From Pseudomonas azotoformans (GTDB lineage Bacteria; Pseudomonadota; Gammaproteobacteria; Pseudomonadales; Pseudomonadaceae), in assembly GCF_900103345.1 (NCBI RefSeq), contig NZ_LT629702.1, positions 4,464,001 to 4,528,000 on the forward strand: a stretch of 64,000 bases of DNA, written 5' to 3'. Positions 10,901-19,072 of the stretch are shown here, piece after piece. Every line of letters starts with the position of its first letter. The stretch's first letter is position 1. The translations under genes and the position numbers were made by a program. A model generated the notes under the pieces. That model was not told where the DNA came from. It saw only the letters and a list, made by a program, of their open reading frames with translations, and ran no database searches.

Positions 10901-11566
10901 ATGAGCAAAAAGATTGCAGTGATCCTTTCCGGCTGCGGCGTGTACGACGGCGCAGAGATCCACGAAAGCGTGATCACCTTGCTGCGCCTGGACCAGCGTG
11001 GCGCTCAGGTCCAATGCTTTGCCCCGGATATTGCGCAACTGCATGTGATCAACCACCTCACCGGCGAAGAGATGCCCGAGTCGCGCAATGTGCTGGTGGA
11101 GTCAGCGCGGATCGCCCGGGGTGACGTGAAAGATATCCGCGAAGCCAACGCCGGCGACTTCGATGCGCTGATCGTGCCCGGTGGGTTTGGCGCGGCGAAA
11201 AACCTCTCGAACTTTGCCGTGGAGGGTGCTGGCTGCAGCGTCAACCCGCAGGTGCTGGAACTGGCCGAAGCCTTTGCCGAAGCGGGCAAGCCGGTGGGGC
11301 TGATCTGCATCTCACCGGCCCTGGCGGCGAAGATCTACGGCCCCGGCGTCACCTGCACCATCGGCAACTGCGCCGACACCGCCGCCGCACTGGACAAGAT
11401 GGGCGCAACGCACCAGGAATGCGGGGTGGAAGATATCGTCGAAGACAAGGCACGCAAACTGGTGAGCACCCCGGCCTATATGCTCGGCAAGAACATCAGT
11501 GAAGTCGCTTCGGGGATCAACAAACTGGTGGATCGGGTGCTGGAATTGACCCACGAGAACGACTGA
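10901..11566 (+). CDS. elbB: Isoprenoid biosynthesis glyoxalase ElbB
   Basis: A 221-residue DJ-1/PfpI-superfamily protein starting MSKKIAVILSGCGVYDGAEI at 10901, with AGGAG about 7 nt upstream. It has the glyoxal-hydrolase-type nucleophile elbow GLICISPALAAKIYG with the conserved cysteine and the motif DALIVPGGFGAAKNLSNFA. ElbB converts glyoxal to glycolate in vitro and has been linked genetically to isoprenoid production in E. coli. It is a single gene followed by a REP cluster. An ATG 6 nt upstream is possible but less well spaced. Confidence 0.93.
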   Translation: MSKKIAVILSGCGVYDGAEIHESVITLLRLDQRGAQVQCFAPDIAQLHVINHLTGEEMPESRNVLVESARIARGDVKDIREANAGDFDALIVPGGFGAAKNLSNFAVEGAGCSVNPQVLELAEAFAEAGKPVGLICISPALAAKIYGPGVTCTIGNCADTAAALDKMGATHQECGVEDIVEDKARKLVSTPAYMLGKNISEVASGINKLVDRVLELTHEND

Positions 11567-11595
11567 TAGCCCCCACTGTGGCGAGCACGTTTGTT

Positions 11596-11779
11596 GTGGT
11601 GAGCGGGCTTGTCGTGGTGAGCGGCTTGTCGTGGTGAGCGGCTTGTCGTGGTGAGCGGGCTTGCCCCGCGTTGGGTGGCGAAGCCGCCCTAATCCAGGCA
11701 ATGCGGTAAGTCAGTTAGAACACGGTTGTATGTTTTAGGGCTGCTGCGCAGCCCAGCGCGGGGCAAGCCCGCTCACCAC
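11596..11779. repeat. REPIN with tandemly expanded left arm
   Basis: This is an inverted pair of GTGGTGAGCGGGCTTG-type REPs between elbB and yaiI. The left arm's first half is repeated: GTGGTGAGCGG starts at 11596, 11614, 11631 and 11648, an 17-18 bp period. The complete palindrome then continues (TTGCCCCGCG). The right arm ends CGCTCACCAC at 11779. Confidence 0.85.
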
Positions 11780-11801
11780 AAGAAACCGGATCACCATAGG
11801 G

Positions 11802-12257
11802 TCAAGCCGGACGCATCAACTTTGTGAGAATGCGGTCCAACGCATTGGCAAACGCCTGCTTTTCCTTCTCCCCATGGGGCGGTGGCCCACCGCCCATCTG
11901 GCCTTGCTCACGCAGATCAGTGAACAGATTGCGCACCGCCAACCGTTCACTCATGTTCGCCGGGCTGAACTCCTTGCCGCGTGGATCAAGCGCCGTAACG
12001 CCCTTCTTCACCAGGCGGTCGGCCAGCGGCACATCGCTGCAGATCACCAACTCCCCGGGCACCGCGTGCTCCACCAGGTAGTCATCCGCCGCATCCGGGC
12101 CGCTGGGCACCACAATCAGCTTCACACACGAGAAGCTCGGCTTGATCTGGCTCTGACCGGCCACCAGCACCACCTCGAACTGGCGCTTGAGGGCGAACTT
12201 CACCACCTGGTCCTTGGCTGCCCGAGGGCAGGCGTCGGCGTCGATCCACACCCGCAT
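11802..12257 (-). CDS. yaiI: YaiI/YqxD family (UPF0178) protein
   Basis: A 151-residue cytosolic protein from the ATG at 12257 (MRVWIDADACPRAAKDQVVKF). The DADACP motif, the central VPSGPDAADDYLVEH and the SDVPLADRLVKKG segment are hallmarks of the UPF0178 family, which has a PIN-like fold and no proven function. The C-terminal half includes a Gly/Pro-rich GGGPPPHGEKEKQAFANALDR. The start lies 2 nt after the stop of the upstream FTR1 permease, so the genes are probably translated from one message. A longer in-frame start at 12377 would overlap the permease by over 100 nt and is rejected. Confidence 0.9.
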   Translation of the reverse strand: MRVWIDADACPRAAKDQVVKFALKRQFEVVLVAGQSQIKPSFSCVKLIVVPSGPDAADDYLVEHAVPGELVICSDVPLADRLVKKGVTALDPRGKEFSPANMSERLAVRNLFTDLREQGQMGGGPPPHGEKEKQAFANALDRILTKLMRPA

Positions 12258-12259
12258 GC

Positions 12260-14155
12260 TCAGGCAACCACCCGGCGCGTTTCGGTCAGCCGGCTGCGGC
12301 CGTACAGCACCACAATCGCCAGGATCGCCACCGCCTGTGCACTCAACGAGTACGCATCGGCGTGGATGCCCAGCCAATCGAAATCAAAGAAAGCCACCGG
12401 CCGGGTGCCGAAGATGCCGGCTTCCTGCAGCGCCTTCACGCCATGCCCGGCAAACACCACCGACAGCGCACACAGCAACGCCGCGTTGATGCCGAAGAAC
12501 AACGCCAGCGGCAGCTTCGCCGAACCCCGCAGGATCACCCATGCCAGGCCCACCAAGAGCACCAGCGCCGTGGCGCCACCTGCCAGCACCGCGTTGTGCC
12601 CGGCCGGGCCGGCTTGCAGCCACAGGGTTTCGTAGAACAGGATCACTTCGAACAGCTCGCGGTACACCGAGAAGAACGCCAGCACCGCAAAACCGAAGCG
12701 CCCGCCGCCGCCTACCAGGCTGCTCTTGATGTAGTCCTGCCAGGCGGCGGCGTGACGGCGGTCGTGCATCCACACGCCGAGCCACAGCACCATCACACTG
12801 GCAAACAGCGCCGTGCAGCCTTCAAGCAATTCACGCTGGGCGCCGCTCACGTCGATCACATACGCGGCCAATGCCCAGGTTGCCAGACCCGCCAGCAGTG
12901 CCAGGCCCCAGCCGACGTTGACGCTACGCACCGCCGATTGCTGGCCGGTATTGCGCAGGAACGCAAGGATCGCTACCAGCACCAGGATCGCTTCCAGGCC
13001 TTCACGCAACAGAATCAGCAAACCGGAGATGTAGCTCAATGACCAGCTCAAGCCATCACCGCCGAGCAGGCCGGCGGATTCGGTGAGCTTGCCCTTGGCG
13101 ATGTCCAGGCGTTGCTGCACCTGTTCAACCGGCAAACCGTCCTGCAACGACTGCCGGTAGGCCATCAACGCCTTCTCGGTGTCCTTGCGCACGTTGGCGT
13201 CGACGTTATCCAGCGAGCTTTCTACCAGTTCGAAACCTTCCAGGTAGGCAGCCACGGACAGGTCGTAGGCCTGCTCATGATCGCCCTTCTGGAACGCTGC
13301 CAGGCTCTTGTCCAGGGTGGCAGCGGTGTAGTCGAGCAACTGCGCAGGGCCACGCTTGACCTGCGGCGGTTGCGCACGCTGGGCGCGGAACGTCGCGGCG
13401 GCGGCTGGGCCGTTGGCCGCCAGCACTTCATTGGGGGTCTGGCGGGCCAGGTCGGCGAGGTTGAACGGTTGCTCGCTTTTTGCAGCAGCCGGGTCGGCAG
13501 TAAAGCCGGCGATGTAGGTGGCCAGGTCCCAGCGCTGGCGGTCGTCCAGCTGGTCGGCGAAAGACGGCATGTCGGTGCCTTCAACACCCAGGCCCAGGGT
13601 GTTGTAGATCGCGTAGAGGCTCAGGCGATCCAGGCGCCCGGCGTCACGCAGATTGGCCGGTGGTGGGGTCATGCCCACGCTGGCCGGGCCGTCACCCGCG
13701 CCAGCGGTGCCGTGGCACACCGAGCAATGCTGGGCATAGAGCGGCGCGCCACGCGTTGGATCAGGGGTGATCGCCGGGGCCTGGCTGACTTCATAGGCCA
13801 CTGCCAGTTGGGCGCCTAATTGGCGGGCCTGGCGGGCGACTGTCGCGCCGTCCTGACGGGCGGTTACCGCCGCGAGCAGTTCATCGACGCCTTTGACCAG
13901 CGCCACGCGTTCCGGGCGTTGCGGCAGTTCTGCCACCAGGCCCTGCAATACGCCGAGAAACTCCAACTGTTCGCGGTATTCAGATTCATCGATGACCTTG
14001 CCCGCCACCACCGTCGGAGGATAGTCAGCGCCAATGTAGTCCAGCAAATGCAGGGCCTGTGGGGCGCCCTCGGCCGTCGCGGCCAACAGGTTGAAGCTGC
14101 ACGACATCAACGCCGGCAACATCAGCCAGGCGAGAAAACGAAAGGGCGCAATCAT
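12260..14155 (-). CDS. Cytochrome c/FTR1-family iron permease
   Basis: A 631-residue protein joining a periplasmic cytochrome c domain to an FTR1 membrane permease. A signal peptide ends near NLLAATAEG. The c-type heme site is CSVCHGT (about residues 143-149), with the likely Met ligand in GTDMPSFADQL (about 196). A linker of about 120 residues precedes about seven membrane helices, which contain both FTR1 iron motifs: LREGLEAILVL (about 385-395) and VYRELFEVILFYETLW (about 497-512). FTR1 proteins move ferric iron after ferrous oxidation; the heme domain probably handles that redox step. The yaiI gene follows immediately. No obvious Fur box was found upstream. Confidence 0.92.
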   Translation of the reverse strand: MIAPFRFLAWLMLPALMSCSFNLLAATAEGAPQALHLLDYIGADYPPTVVAGKVIDESEYREQLEFLGVLQGLVAELPQRPERVALVKGVDELLAAVTARQDGATVARQARQLGAQLAVAYEVSQAPAITPDPTRGAPLYAQHCSVCHGTAGAGDGPASVGMTPPPANLRDAGRLDRLSLYAIYNTLGLGVEGTDMPSFADQLDDRQRWDLATYIAGFTADPAAAKSEQPFNLADLARQTPNEVLAANGPAAAATFRAQRAQPPQVKRGPAQLLDYTAATLDKSLAAFQKGDHEQAYDLSVAAYLEGFELVESSLDNVDANVRKDTEKALMAYRQSLQDGLPVEQVQQRLDIAKGKLTESAGLLGGDGLSWSLSYISGLLILLREGLEAILVLVAILAFLRNTGQQSAVRSVNVGWGLALLAGLATWALAAYVIDVSGAQRELLEGCTALFASVMVLWLGVWMHDRRHAAAWQDYIKSSLVGGGGRFGFAVLAFFSVYRELFEVILFYETLWLQAGPAGHNAVLAGGATALVLLVGLAWVILRGSAKLPLALFFGINAALLCALSVVFAGHGVKALQEAGIFGTRPVAFFDFDWLGIHADAYSLSAQAVAILAIVVLYGRSRLTETRRVVA

Positions 14156-14305
14156 GAACGAATCTCAAAGGGAAATACGAAGTAACACATTGTTAAACCT
14201 TAAGGGGTTTGACTCAAGGCGTAAGTGATTTGTCGTTGTTTGAGGTGAGGCATTTTTAAGAGCTGACTAGTGGCGCCTTTATCGATTTTGTCGGGCAAAA
14301 AGCCA

Positions 14306-14333
14306 TTGTTTTGCCAGCAATGGCGCTTATAAT
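14306..14333 (+). promoter_or_regulatory. Sigma-70 promoter for the LpoB/COG3014 operon
   Basis: TTGTTT at 14306-14311 and a perfect TATAAT at 14328-14333 are separated by 16 nt. They lie about 90 nt upstream of the start codon at 14424. This is the best sigma-70-like pair in the divergent region. Confidence 0.6.
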
Positions 14334-14423
14334 GCCGCGCCCTGTTAGTTCGAAAGGGAATTTCATTCCTGGTTTTTATAAGGAATGACCACATCGGTTG
14401 ATACTTTCAGGGAAGAAGTCTGC

Positions 14424-15818
14424 ATGGCATTTCGCGCCTTACCTTCGCTCGCGCTCGCGGCGGTGACCTTGCTGTCCGGTTGTTCGATGTTTCGCAGCTA
14501 CGACACGGAGCTGCAAGCCACCAACCAGCAACTGGCCACCGGCAATGTCGATGCAGCCCTGACACTGCTGGAAAAGAACAACACCGGCGACGACAAGGAC
14601 TTGCTCTATTTCTTCGAGAAGGGCGAGTTGCTGCGTGCCAAGGGTGATTTGACCGGCAGCCAGACCGCCTGGCGCAGCGCCGACCTGCAAGTCTACAAGT
14701 GGGAAGAGTCGGTCAAGTTCGACAGCGCAAAATACCTCGCCCAGTTCGGCAGTTTCCTGGCCAACGACAAGGTGCGTCGCTACGAAGGCTATGACTATGA
14801 AAAGGTCATGCTGACCACCCAGATGGCGCTGAACCTGCTGGCCCTGAACGACTTCGACGGTGCGCGCACCGAAATCAAGAAGACCCACGAACGCGAAGCG
14901 GTGATCGCCGACCTGCGCGACAAGGAATACCTCAAGCGTGAGGACGAAGCCCAGCGCGAAGGCGTAACCACCCAGATGAAAGACCTGCGTGGCTACCCGG
15001 TAGAAGCCCTCGACGCACCGGAAGTGGTTGGCCTGAAAAACAGCTACCAGAGTGCGTTCAGTCATTACCTGGCGGGCTTCGTCTACGAAGCCCTGGGTGA
15101 AAAAGACCTGGCTGCGCCCGGCTACCGCAAGGCCGCCGAATTGCGCCCCAATACCCCGCTGCTGGAACAGGCCCTGCTGGACCTGGACAAATCCAAGGTC
15201 GGCGCCGATGAAACCGACGTGCTGATCGTGGTGCAAAGCGGCCTGGCACCGGCCCGCGACTCGATTCGCCTGCCCCTGCCGATCCCGATCAATGGCAACC
15301 TGGTGATCACCCCGCTGTCGTTCCCGGTGATCAAGGCAGATACATCCACTGCCACGTTTGCCCAGATCGGCGTCGACGGCCAGCAACAGAACCTCACCGC
15401 ACTCAACAGCACCACGGCCATGTCTCGCCGCGCCCTGCGTGATGACATGCCGGGGATCATCCTGCGCACCACCGTGCGGGCGGTCACCCGTGGCGTGGCA
15501 CAGACCAACCTGAACAAAACCAACCCGATGGCCGGCCTGGTGCTGGGTATTGCTTCGGCCGTCACCGAAGGTGCCGACACCCGCACCTGGCGCACCCTGC
15601 CGGACATGACCCAGGTGACCCGCCTGCGCCTCAAGCACGGTGAGCACCAGGTCAGCCTGCCCAACGCCCTGGGTGGCACCCTGGTGACGGTCAAGGCCGA
15701 TCAACGCTACCAGGTGATCACCCTGCGCGTCGTTGGCAACCAGGTCTTCGCCGGTGGCCTGGCCACCCATGTGGTGCCGAGCACCGCCGCCCAGGCCATC
15801 GCCCTCAAACAACCTTAA
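14424..15818 (+). CDS. COG3014-family TPR lipoprotein
   Basis: A 464-residue protein from the ATG at 14424, preceded by GGAAGAAG. The N-terminus is a lipoprotein signal with lipobox LLSGC (Cys about residue 20). Helical TPR-like repeats are visible near LLYFFEKGELLRAKGDLTGS and near AFSHYLAGFVYEALGEKD. The C-terminal half is beta-rich, with IRLPLPIPINGNLVITPL and a segment KTNPMAGLVLGIASAVTEGADTR cut here only for description. COG3014 has no established function. It is the first of four closely packed genes for exported proteins (YcfL, LpoB and CsgG-like proteins follow), so an envelope role is likely. An upstream ATG at 14385 is possible but lacks a good ribosome site. Confidence 0.8.
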   Translation: MAFRALPSLALAAVTLLSGCSMFRSYDTELQATNQQLATGNVDAALTLLEKNNTGDDKDLLYFFEKGELLRAKGDLTGSQTAWRSADLQVYKWEESVKFDSAKYLAQFGSFLANDKVRRYEGYDYEKVMLTTQMALNLLALNDFDGARTEIKKTHEREAVIADLRDKEYLKREDEAQREGVTTQMKDLRGYPVEALDAPEVVGLKNSYQSAFSHYLAGFVYEALGEKDLAAPGYRKAAELRPNTPLLEQALLDLDKSKVGADETDVLIVVQSGLAPARDSIRLPLPIPINGNLVITPLSFPVIKADTSTATFAQIGVDGQQQNLTALNSTTAMSRRALRDDMPGIILRTTVRAVTRGVAQTNLNKTNPMAGLVLGIASAVTEGADTRTWRTLPDMTQVTRLRLKHGEHQVSLPNALGGTLVTVKADQRYQVITLRVVGNQVFAGGLATHVVPSTAAQAIALKQP

Positions 15819-15828
15819 GGAGCACGCT

Positions 15829-16200
15829 ATGCGTCATTTCATCCTCGGCGCCCTGGCGCTGGTCCTGCTGGCCGGCTGCGCCACCCCGCCACCGCCGGAA
15901 CCCGGCAGCGCCGCGAGCAAAATCGTGGTGATGGGCAAGTTCAAGGGCATCGCCGTCGGCGCCATCCGTGTGGCGCGCGAGAACGGCTTCCTGACCGCCA
16001 AGGTGCAGTTGAGCAACATCACCAGCAGCAACCAGATGATGTACTACCGCTTTGCCTGGCTAGGTGCCGATGGTTTCCCGGTGGGCGATGAAGAAACCTG
16101 GAAAGTGCTGAACCTGTACGCCAACCAGGCGACCTTCCTGCCGGCGATTGCCAATTTGCCGCAGGCGGCGGACTTCCGTCTTGAAGTGAAAACCCCTTGA
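15829..16200 (+). CDS. YcfL/DUF1425-family lipoprotein
   Basis: A 123-residue lipoprotein: MRHFILGALALVLLAGCATP, with lipobox LAGC (Cys17). The mature domain has a motif NGFLTAKVQLSNITSSNQM, followed by YYRFAWLGADGFPV and the NLYANQATFL region, which fits the YcfL/DUF1425 family. In E. coli, ycfL is next to lpoB (ycfM), and the same neighbour pair appears here. It starts 10 nt after the COG3014 stop behind AAGGAG. No catalytic motif is visible; a structural or regulatory envelope role is inferred from context only. Confidence 0.85.
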   Translation: MRHFILGALALVLLAGCATPPPPEPGSAASKIVVMGKFKGIAVGAIRVARENGFLTAKVQLSNITSSNQMMYYRFAWLGADGFPVGDEETWKVLNLYANQATFLPAIANLPQAADFRLEVKTP

Positions 16201-16232
16201 GCCGTCCCTCTTTGCTGCTGAGAGATTTCCCC

Positions 16233-16820
16233 ATGTTTGCACGCTTCTCGATCCTTGCCGTCGTCGCCATCCTGGCCAGCGGTTGCTCCAACACTTCGCC
16301 GGTACTGGGCGGTAAGAACATCAGCTACGGCGATACCAAGGCCGTGGAACTGGTGACCAACGAGTTCGGCTCCACCGACCTGCAGATGATCGCCGAAAGC
16401 ATGACCCGCTCCCTGGCCCAGTCCGGCATCCTGCAGGGTCGCCCGGTGGTGCAGGTGTATGACGTGAAGAACAAGACCAGCGAGTACATCGATACCCGCG
16501 AGATCACCACGTCGATCAAGACCCAGCTGATGAAAACCGGCACCGCACGCTTCGCCAGCGACAACACCGACATGCAGAGCCAGGTCGACCAGCTCAAGCT
16601 GCAGAACCAGAGCGGCCTGTACAAGAAGTCCACCGTCAGCAAGACCGGCAACATGGTCGCCGCCAAGTACCGCCTGGAAGGCTCCATCAGCTCCATCGTC
16701 AAGCGCAGCTCGGACTACAAGGACGTGTTCTACAAGTTCAGCCTGCAACTGATCGACGTCGAGAGCGGCCTGGCCGAATGGATGGACGAAAAAGAAATCC
16801 GCAAGACCACGGAGCGCTAA
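16233..16820 (+). CDS. lpoB: LpoB-like penicillin-binding-protein activator lipoprotein
   Basis: A 195-residue lipoprotein: MFARFSILAVVAILASGCSN, lipobox ASGC (Cys18). Unlike E. coli LpoB it has almost no proline-rich linker before the folded domain. That domain shows RPVVQVYDVKNKTSEYIDTR and later YRLEGSISSIVKRSSDYKD, as in LpoB's CsgG-like fold. E. coli LpoB is an outer-membrane lipoprotein that activates the synthase PBP1B. In P. aeruginosa the known PBP1b activator is the unrelated LpoP, so the partner here is uncertain. It is third in the four-gene cluster; a TTG at 16197 is a less likely start. Confidence 0.82.
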   Translation: MFARFSILAVVAILASGCSNTSPVLGGKNISYGDTKAVELVTNEFGSTDLQMIAESMTRSLAQSGILQGRPVVQVYDVKNKTSEYIDTREITTSIKTQLMKTGTARFASDNTDMQSQVDQLKLQNQSGLYKKSTVSKTGNMVAAKYRLEGSISSIVKRSSDYKDVFYKFSLQLIDVESGLAEWMDEKEIRKTTER

Positions 16821-16823
16821 GCA

Positions 16824-17564
16824 ATGCGTGCATGGATCGGCATGATCGGCCTGCTGTGCGCCTTTGGCGCCTCGGCCGCCCCGAAGATAGCGGTGACTGA
16901 CCTGGCCTACGAGGCGCGGGTCGAGGAATACATTCACCAGGTGTCGGCGAGCAACAACTTCCAGGCCAGCGCCTACCACGCCAGCGGTGCGTCGAACTAC
17001 AGCGAGTACGAGAGCCGCACCCGCTACATCGAACAGACCGAGTTGCGTAAATTCAGCGGGGATATCAAGGGCGAGATCCTCAAGTCCCACCAGTTCCAAC
17101 TGGTGCAGGGCACGCCTTACACCGCCGATGCCAAGGGTGACGTCTACGACGTGATCAAACGCATCAAGGCCGGCCACTTCAAGGGTGCGGACTATGTGCT
17201 GTTTGGCACGCTGTCGGATATCGACTTCACCCAGGACATCAACGCCCTGGACCACACCAACAGCTACTCGGCGGTGCTGGGCCTGACGCTGGTGGCGGAT
17301 TTCAGCCTGATCAATACACGCACCTACGAGATCACCTCGGCGTTTACCGCCATGGGTGAAGGTCAGGACACCAAGTTGGTGAACAGCCGCGATGTACGCG
17401 TGAGCCTGAACCGGCCACGGGTGGTGAAGGAAGTGTCGAAAGCGCTGGGTGAAGATGTAGCGCGGCAGTTGGCAGAGCAAATGGCTGGCGGGTATCAAGA
17501 CCCGGGCAAGCCTGCGTTGCGCAATAACCTGCCAAGGGATGAAGCGCCGAAGATCCTGCGCTGA
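16824..17564 (+). CDS. CsgG/LpoB-fold periplasmic protein
   Basis: A 246-residue protein, starting 3 nt after lpoB, with a type I signal peptide (cleavage likely after GASA, residue 19) and no lipobox. The fold signals are PKIAVTDLAYEARVEEYI at the mature start, an insert rich in Tyr/Ser, FQLVQGTP, and the strongly conserved-looking HFKGADYVLFGTLSDIDF, all typical of the CsgG/LpoB nucleotide-binding-like domain. So this operon encodes two proteins of the same fold, one lipidated and one soluble. The C-terminus is charged (RDEAPKILR). Function unknown; it may act with LpoB or form a complex with the COG3014 lipoprotein. Confidence 0.75.
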   Translation: MRAWIGMIGLLCAFGASAAPKIAVTDLAYEARVEEYIHQVSASNNFQASAYHASGASNYSEYESRTRYIEQTELRKFSGDIKGEILKSHQFQLVQGTPYTADAKGDVYDVIKRIKAGHFKGADYVLFGTLSDIDFTQDINALDHTNSYSAVLGLTLVADFSLINTRTYEITSAFTAMGEGQDTKLVNSRDVRVSLNRPRVVKEVSKALGEDVARQLAEQMAGGYQDPGKPALRNNLPRDEAPKILR

Positions 17565-17593
17565 CGCCCCATTCACAAACACCGCAAAACTAA

Positions 17594-17683
17594 TGTGGGA
17601 GGAGGCTTGCCCCCGATAGCGGTGGGTCAGCTACAAGTTAGCTGACTGACACAACGCCATCGGGGGCAAGCCCCCTCCCACAT
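17594..17683. repeat. REPIN (TGTGGGAGGGGGCTTGCCCC type)
   Basis: This inverted pair consists of TGTGGGAGGAGGCTTGCCCC from 17594 and its complement ending CCCTCCCACAT at 17683. It lies between the convergent CsgG-like and LysE genes. The left arm has one base change (GGAGGAGG for GGAGGGGG). Confidence 0.9.
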
Positions 17684-17703
17684 TTTTAATCCGGTTGTGT
17701 CAG

Positions 17704-18336
17704 TTATGCCGTGGCACGATGCAGGCTGGCCAGGAAGCCCGCAGCCCCCACAAACAACCCCGCAAACGTACGATTCATCCGCTTCTGCTGCTTAGGCGTA
17801 CGCAACAGACGCAACACCTTCGACGCCAGCCCCGTGTACCCCGCCATCACTATCATATCGACGCAGATCATCGTTGCACCGAGGATCAGGTACTGGATCA
17901 GCAGCGGCGCCTGCGGGTTCACGAACTGCGGCAGCACCGCCAGCATGAACACCAGGGCCTTGGGGTTGCTGGCATTGACCAGGAAGCCACGGAACATCAT
18001 CGCCATCGGCTTGCCGATCGGGCGCACGGCCGCGTCATCGGTCATGTCCATGGGCAAGGCACGCCATTGCTTGATGGCCAGGTACACCAGGTACGCCACG
18101 CCAAACCATTTGATCGCATAGAAGGCGGTGGAAGACGTCGCCAGAATGGCACCCAGGCCGCACGCGACCACGGCAATCTGCATCGCCAAGCCCAGTTGCA
18201 GGCCGATGGCATTCCAGTAACCACGCAGGAAACCGTATTGCAGCCCGCTGGACATCGAGGCGATGGCGCCAGCGCCAGGGGAAAGGGAGATGATCCAACT
18301 GGCCAGGAAAAAGGCCAGCCACGTATCGAGTGCCAT
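17704..18336 (-). CDS. LysE/RhtB-family amino acid exporter
   Basis: A 210-residue inner-membrane protein with about six hydrophobic helices. The N-terminal SLSPGAGAIASMSSGLQYGF, with its PGAG motif, and the internal GFLVNASNPKALVFMLAVLPQF are the LysE/RhtB hallmarks. These carriers export amino acids or homoserine lactones in exchange for protons; the substrate cannot be read from sequence. It is a single minus-strand gene placed between two REPINs. Confidence 0.92.
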   Translation of the reverse strand: MALDTWLAFFLASWIISLSPGAGAIASMSSGLQYGFLRGYWNAIGLQLGLAMQIAVVACGLGAILATSSTAFYAIKWFGVAYLVYLAIKQWRALPMDMTDDAAVRPIGKPMAMMFRGFLVNASNPKALVFMLAVLPQFVNPQAPLLIQYLILGATMICVDMIVMAGYTGLASKVLRLLRTPKQQKRMNRTFAGLFVGAAGFLASLHRATA

Positions 18337-18409
18337 TACACACCTCAGGAGGGAGTTTGCTGTTGTGCCTTAAGCTAACTCCGCCGACCAAAGGATGGCT
18401 ATATATTTT

Positions 18410-18510
18410 TGTAGGAGCGAGCTTGCTCGCGAAAAAACCACAGGCGACGCGGGCCAACTGAATGCGCTGCGTTATCGTTGACGATCTTCGCGAGCAAGCT
18501 CGCTCCTACA
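18410..18510. repeat. REPIN (TGTAGGAGCGAGCTTGCTCG type)
   Basis: TGTAGGAGCGAGCTTGCTCG begins at 18410 and the inverted copy ends GCTCCTACA at 18510. The right arm overlaps the last codons of the mechanosensitive channel gene: its stop codon (18506-18508, minus strand) is the TAG of the REP. Confidence 0.92.
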
Positions 18511-19072
18511 GAGAAGACAGGTGGGTACCTGGCCAACGGCGCACCGAGCGCTGGAAGAACAGGCTGTTAGGCACCTGCACCATCGCGCTGTCGGTACCGG
18601 CCTCGGCCACTTCGACCAGCGTGGTGTAGAGCAGGTTGATCGCCACGACCCGGCCCTTCACGCCCGGTTTGTCGACGGTGTCCACCAGCTCGACGATATC
18701 ACCCAAGCGGAACGGCCCGACGGTGAAGATCAGAATGGCGCACAGCAGGTTGGACAACACCGACCACATGGCGAAGAACGCCACCGCGGCGACCGCAACA
18801 AACCCCGACAGCGCCGTCCACAACACCGTGGCGGAAACGCCCAGGCGACCCAACACAAAGATCAGCGCACTGCCCATGATCAGCCAGCGCAAGCCGCCGC
18901 GCAGTGGCATCAGCAGTTGCGGCGGGAACGGGTAGCGCTCGCCCAGGCGAGTCAGGCCCTTGGCAACAAAACGCTGGGCGAGGTAGCCGGCCAGCAGGAT
19001 CAGCAGGATTTGCACGCCGACCCATACGGGTTCGACCCACTGCGTCGGGATCGGCAGTTGCAACGCTTCCAT
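18506..19072 (-). CDS. Small mechanosensitive ion channel (MscS domain) protein
   Basis: A 188-residue protein with two to three membrane helices and the MscS pore/beta domain. After IGSALIFVLGRLGVSATVLW there is the pore-like AAVAFFAMWSVLSNLLCAILI, then FRLGDIVELVDT and KGRVVAINLLYTTLVE. It lacks the large C-terminal vestibule of E. coli MscS, so it is a minimal member. The start codon overlaps the yheS stop by one base (TGATG), suggesting translational coupling. The stop codon lies in a REP element, which implies that the REP insertion reset the C-terminus (SSL). Confidence 0.87.
   Translation of the reverse strand: MEALQLPIPTQWVEPVWVGVQILLILLAGYLAQRFVAKGLTRLGERYPFPPQLLMPLRGGLRWLIMGSALIFVLGRLGVSATVLWTALSGFVAVAAVAFFAMWSVLSNLLCAILIFTVGPFRLGDIVELVDTVDKPGVKGRVVAINLLYTTLVEVAEAGTDSAMVQVPNSLFFQRSVRRWPGTHLSSL

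Noticed and set aside
11596..11779. CRISPR array
   Set aside because: Repeats are 17-18 bp in direct contact without unique spacers; they are REP half-palindromes.
16044..17582. 512-residue minus-strand frame opposite lpoB and the CsgG-like gene
   Set aside because: The plus-strand genes have signal peptides, lipoboxes and good spacing; the minus frame does not.
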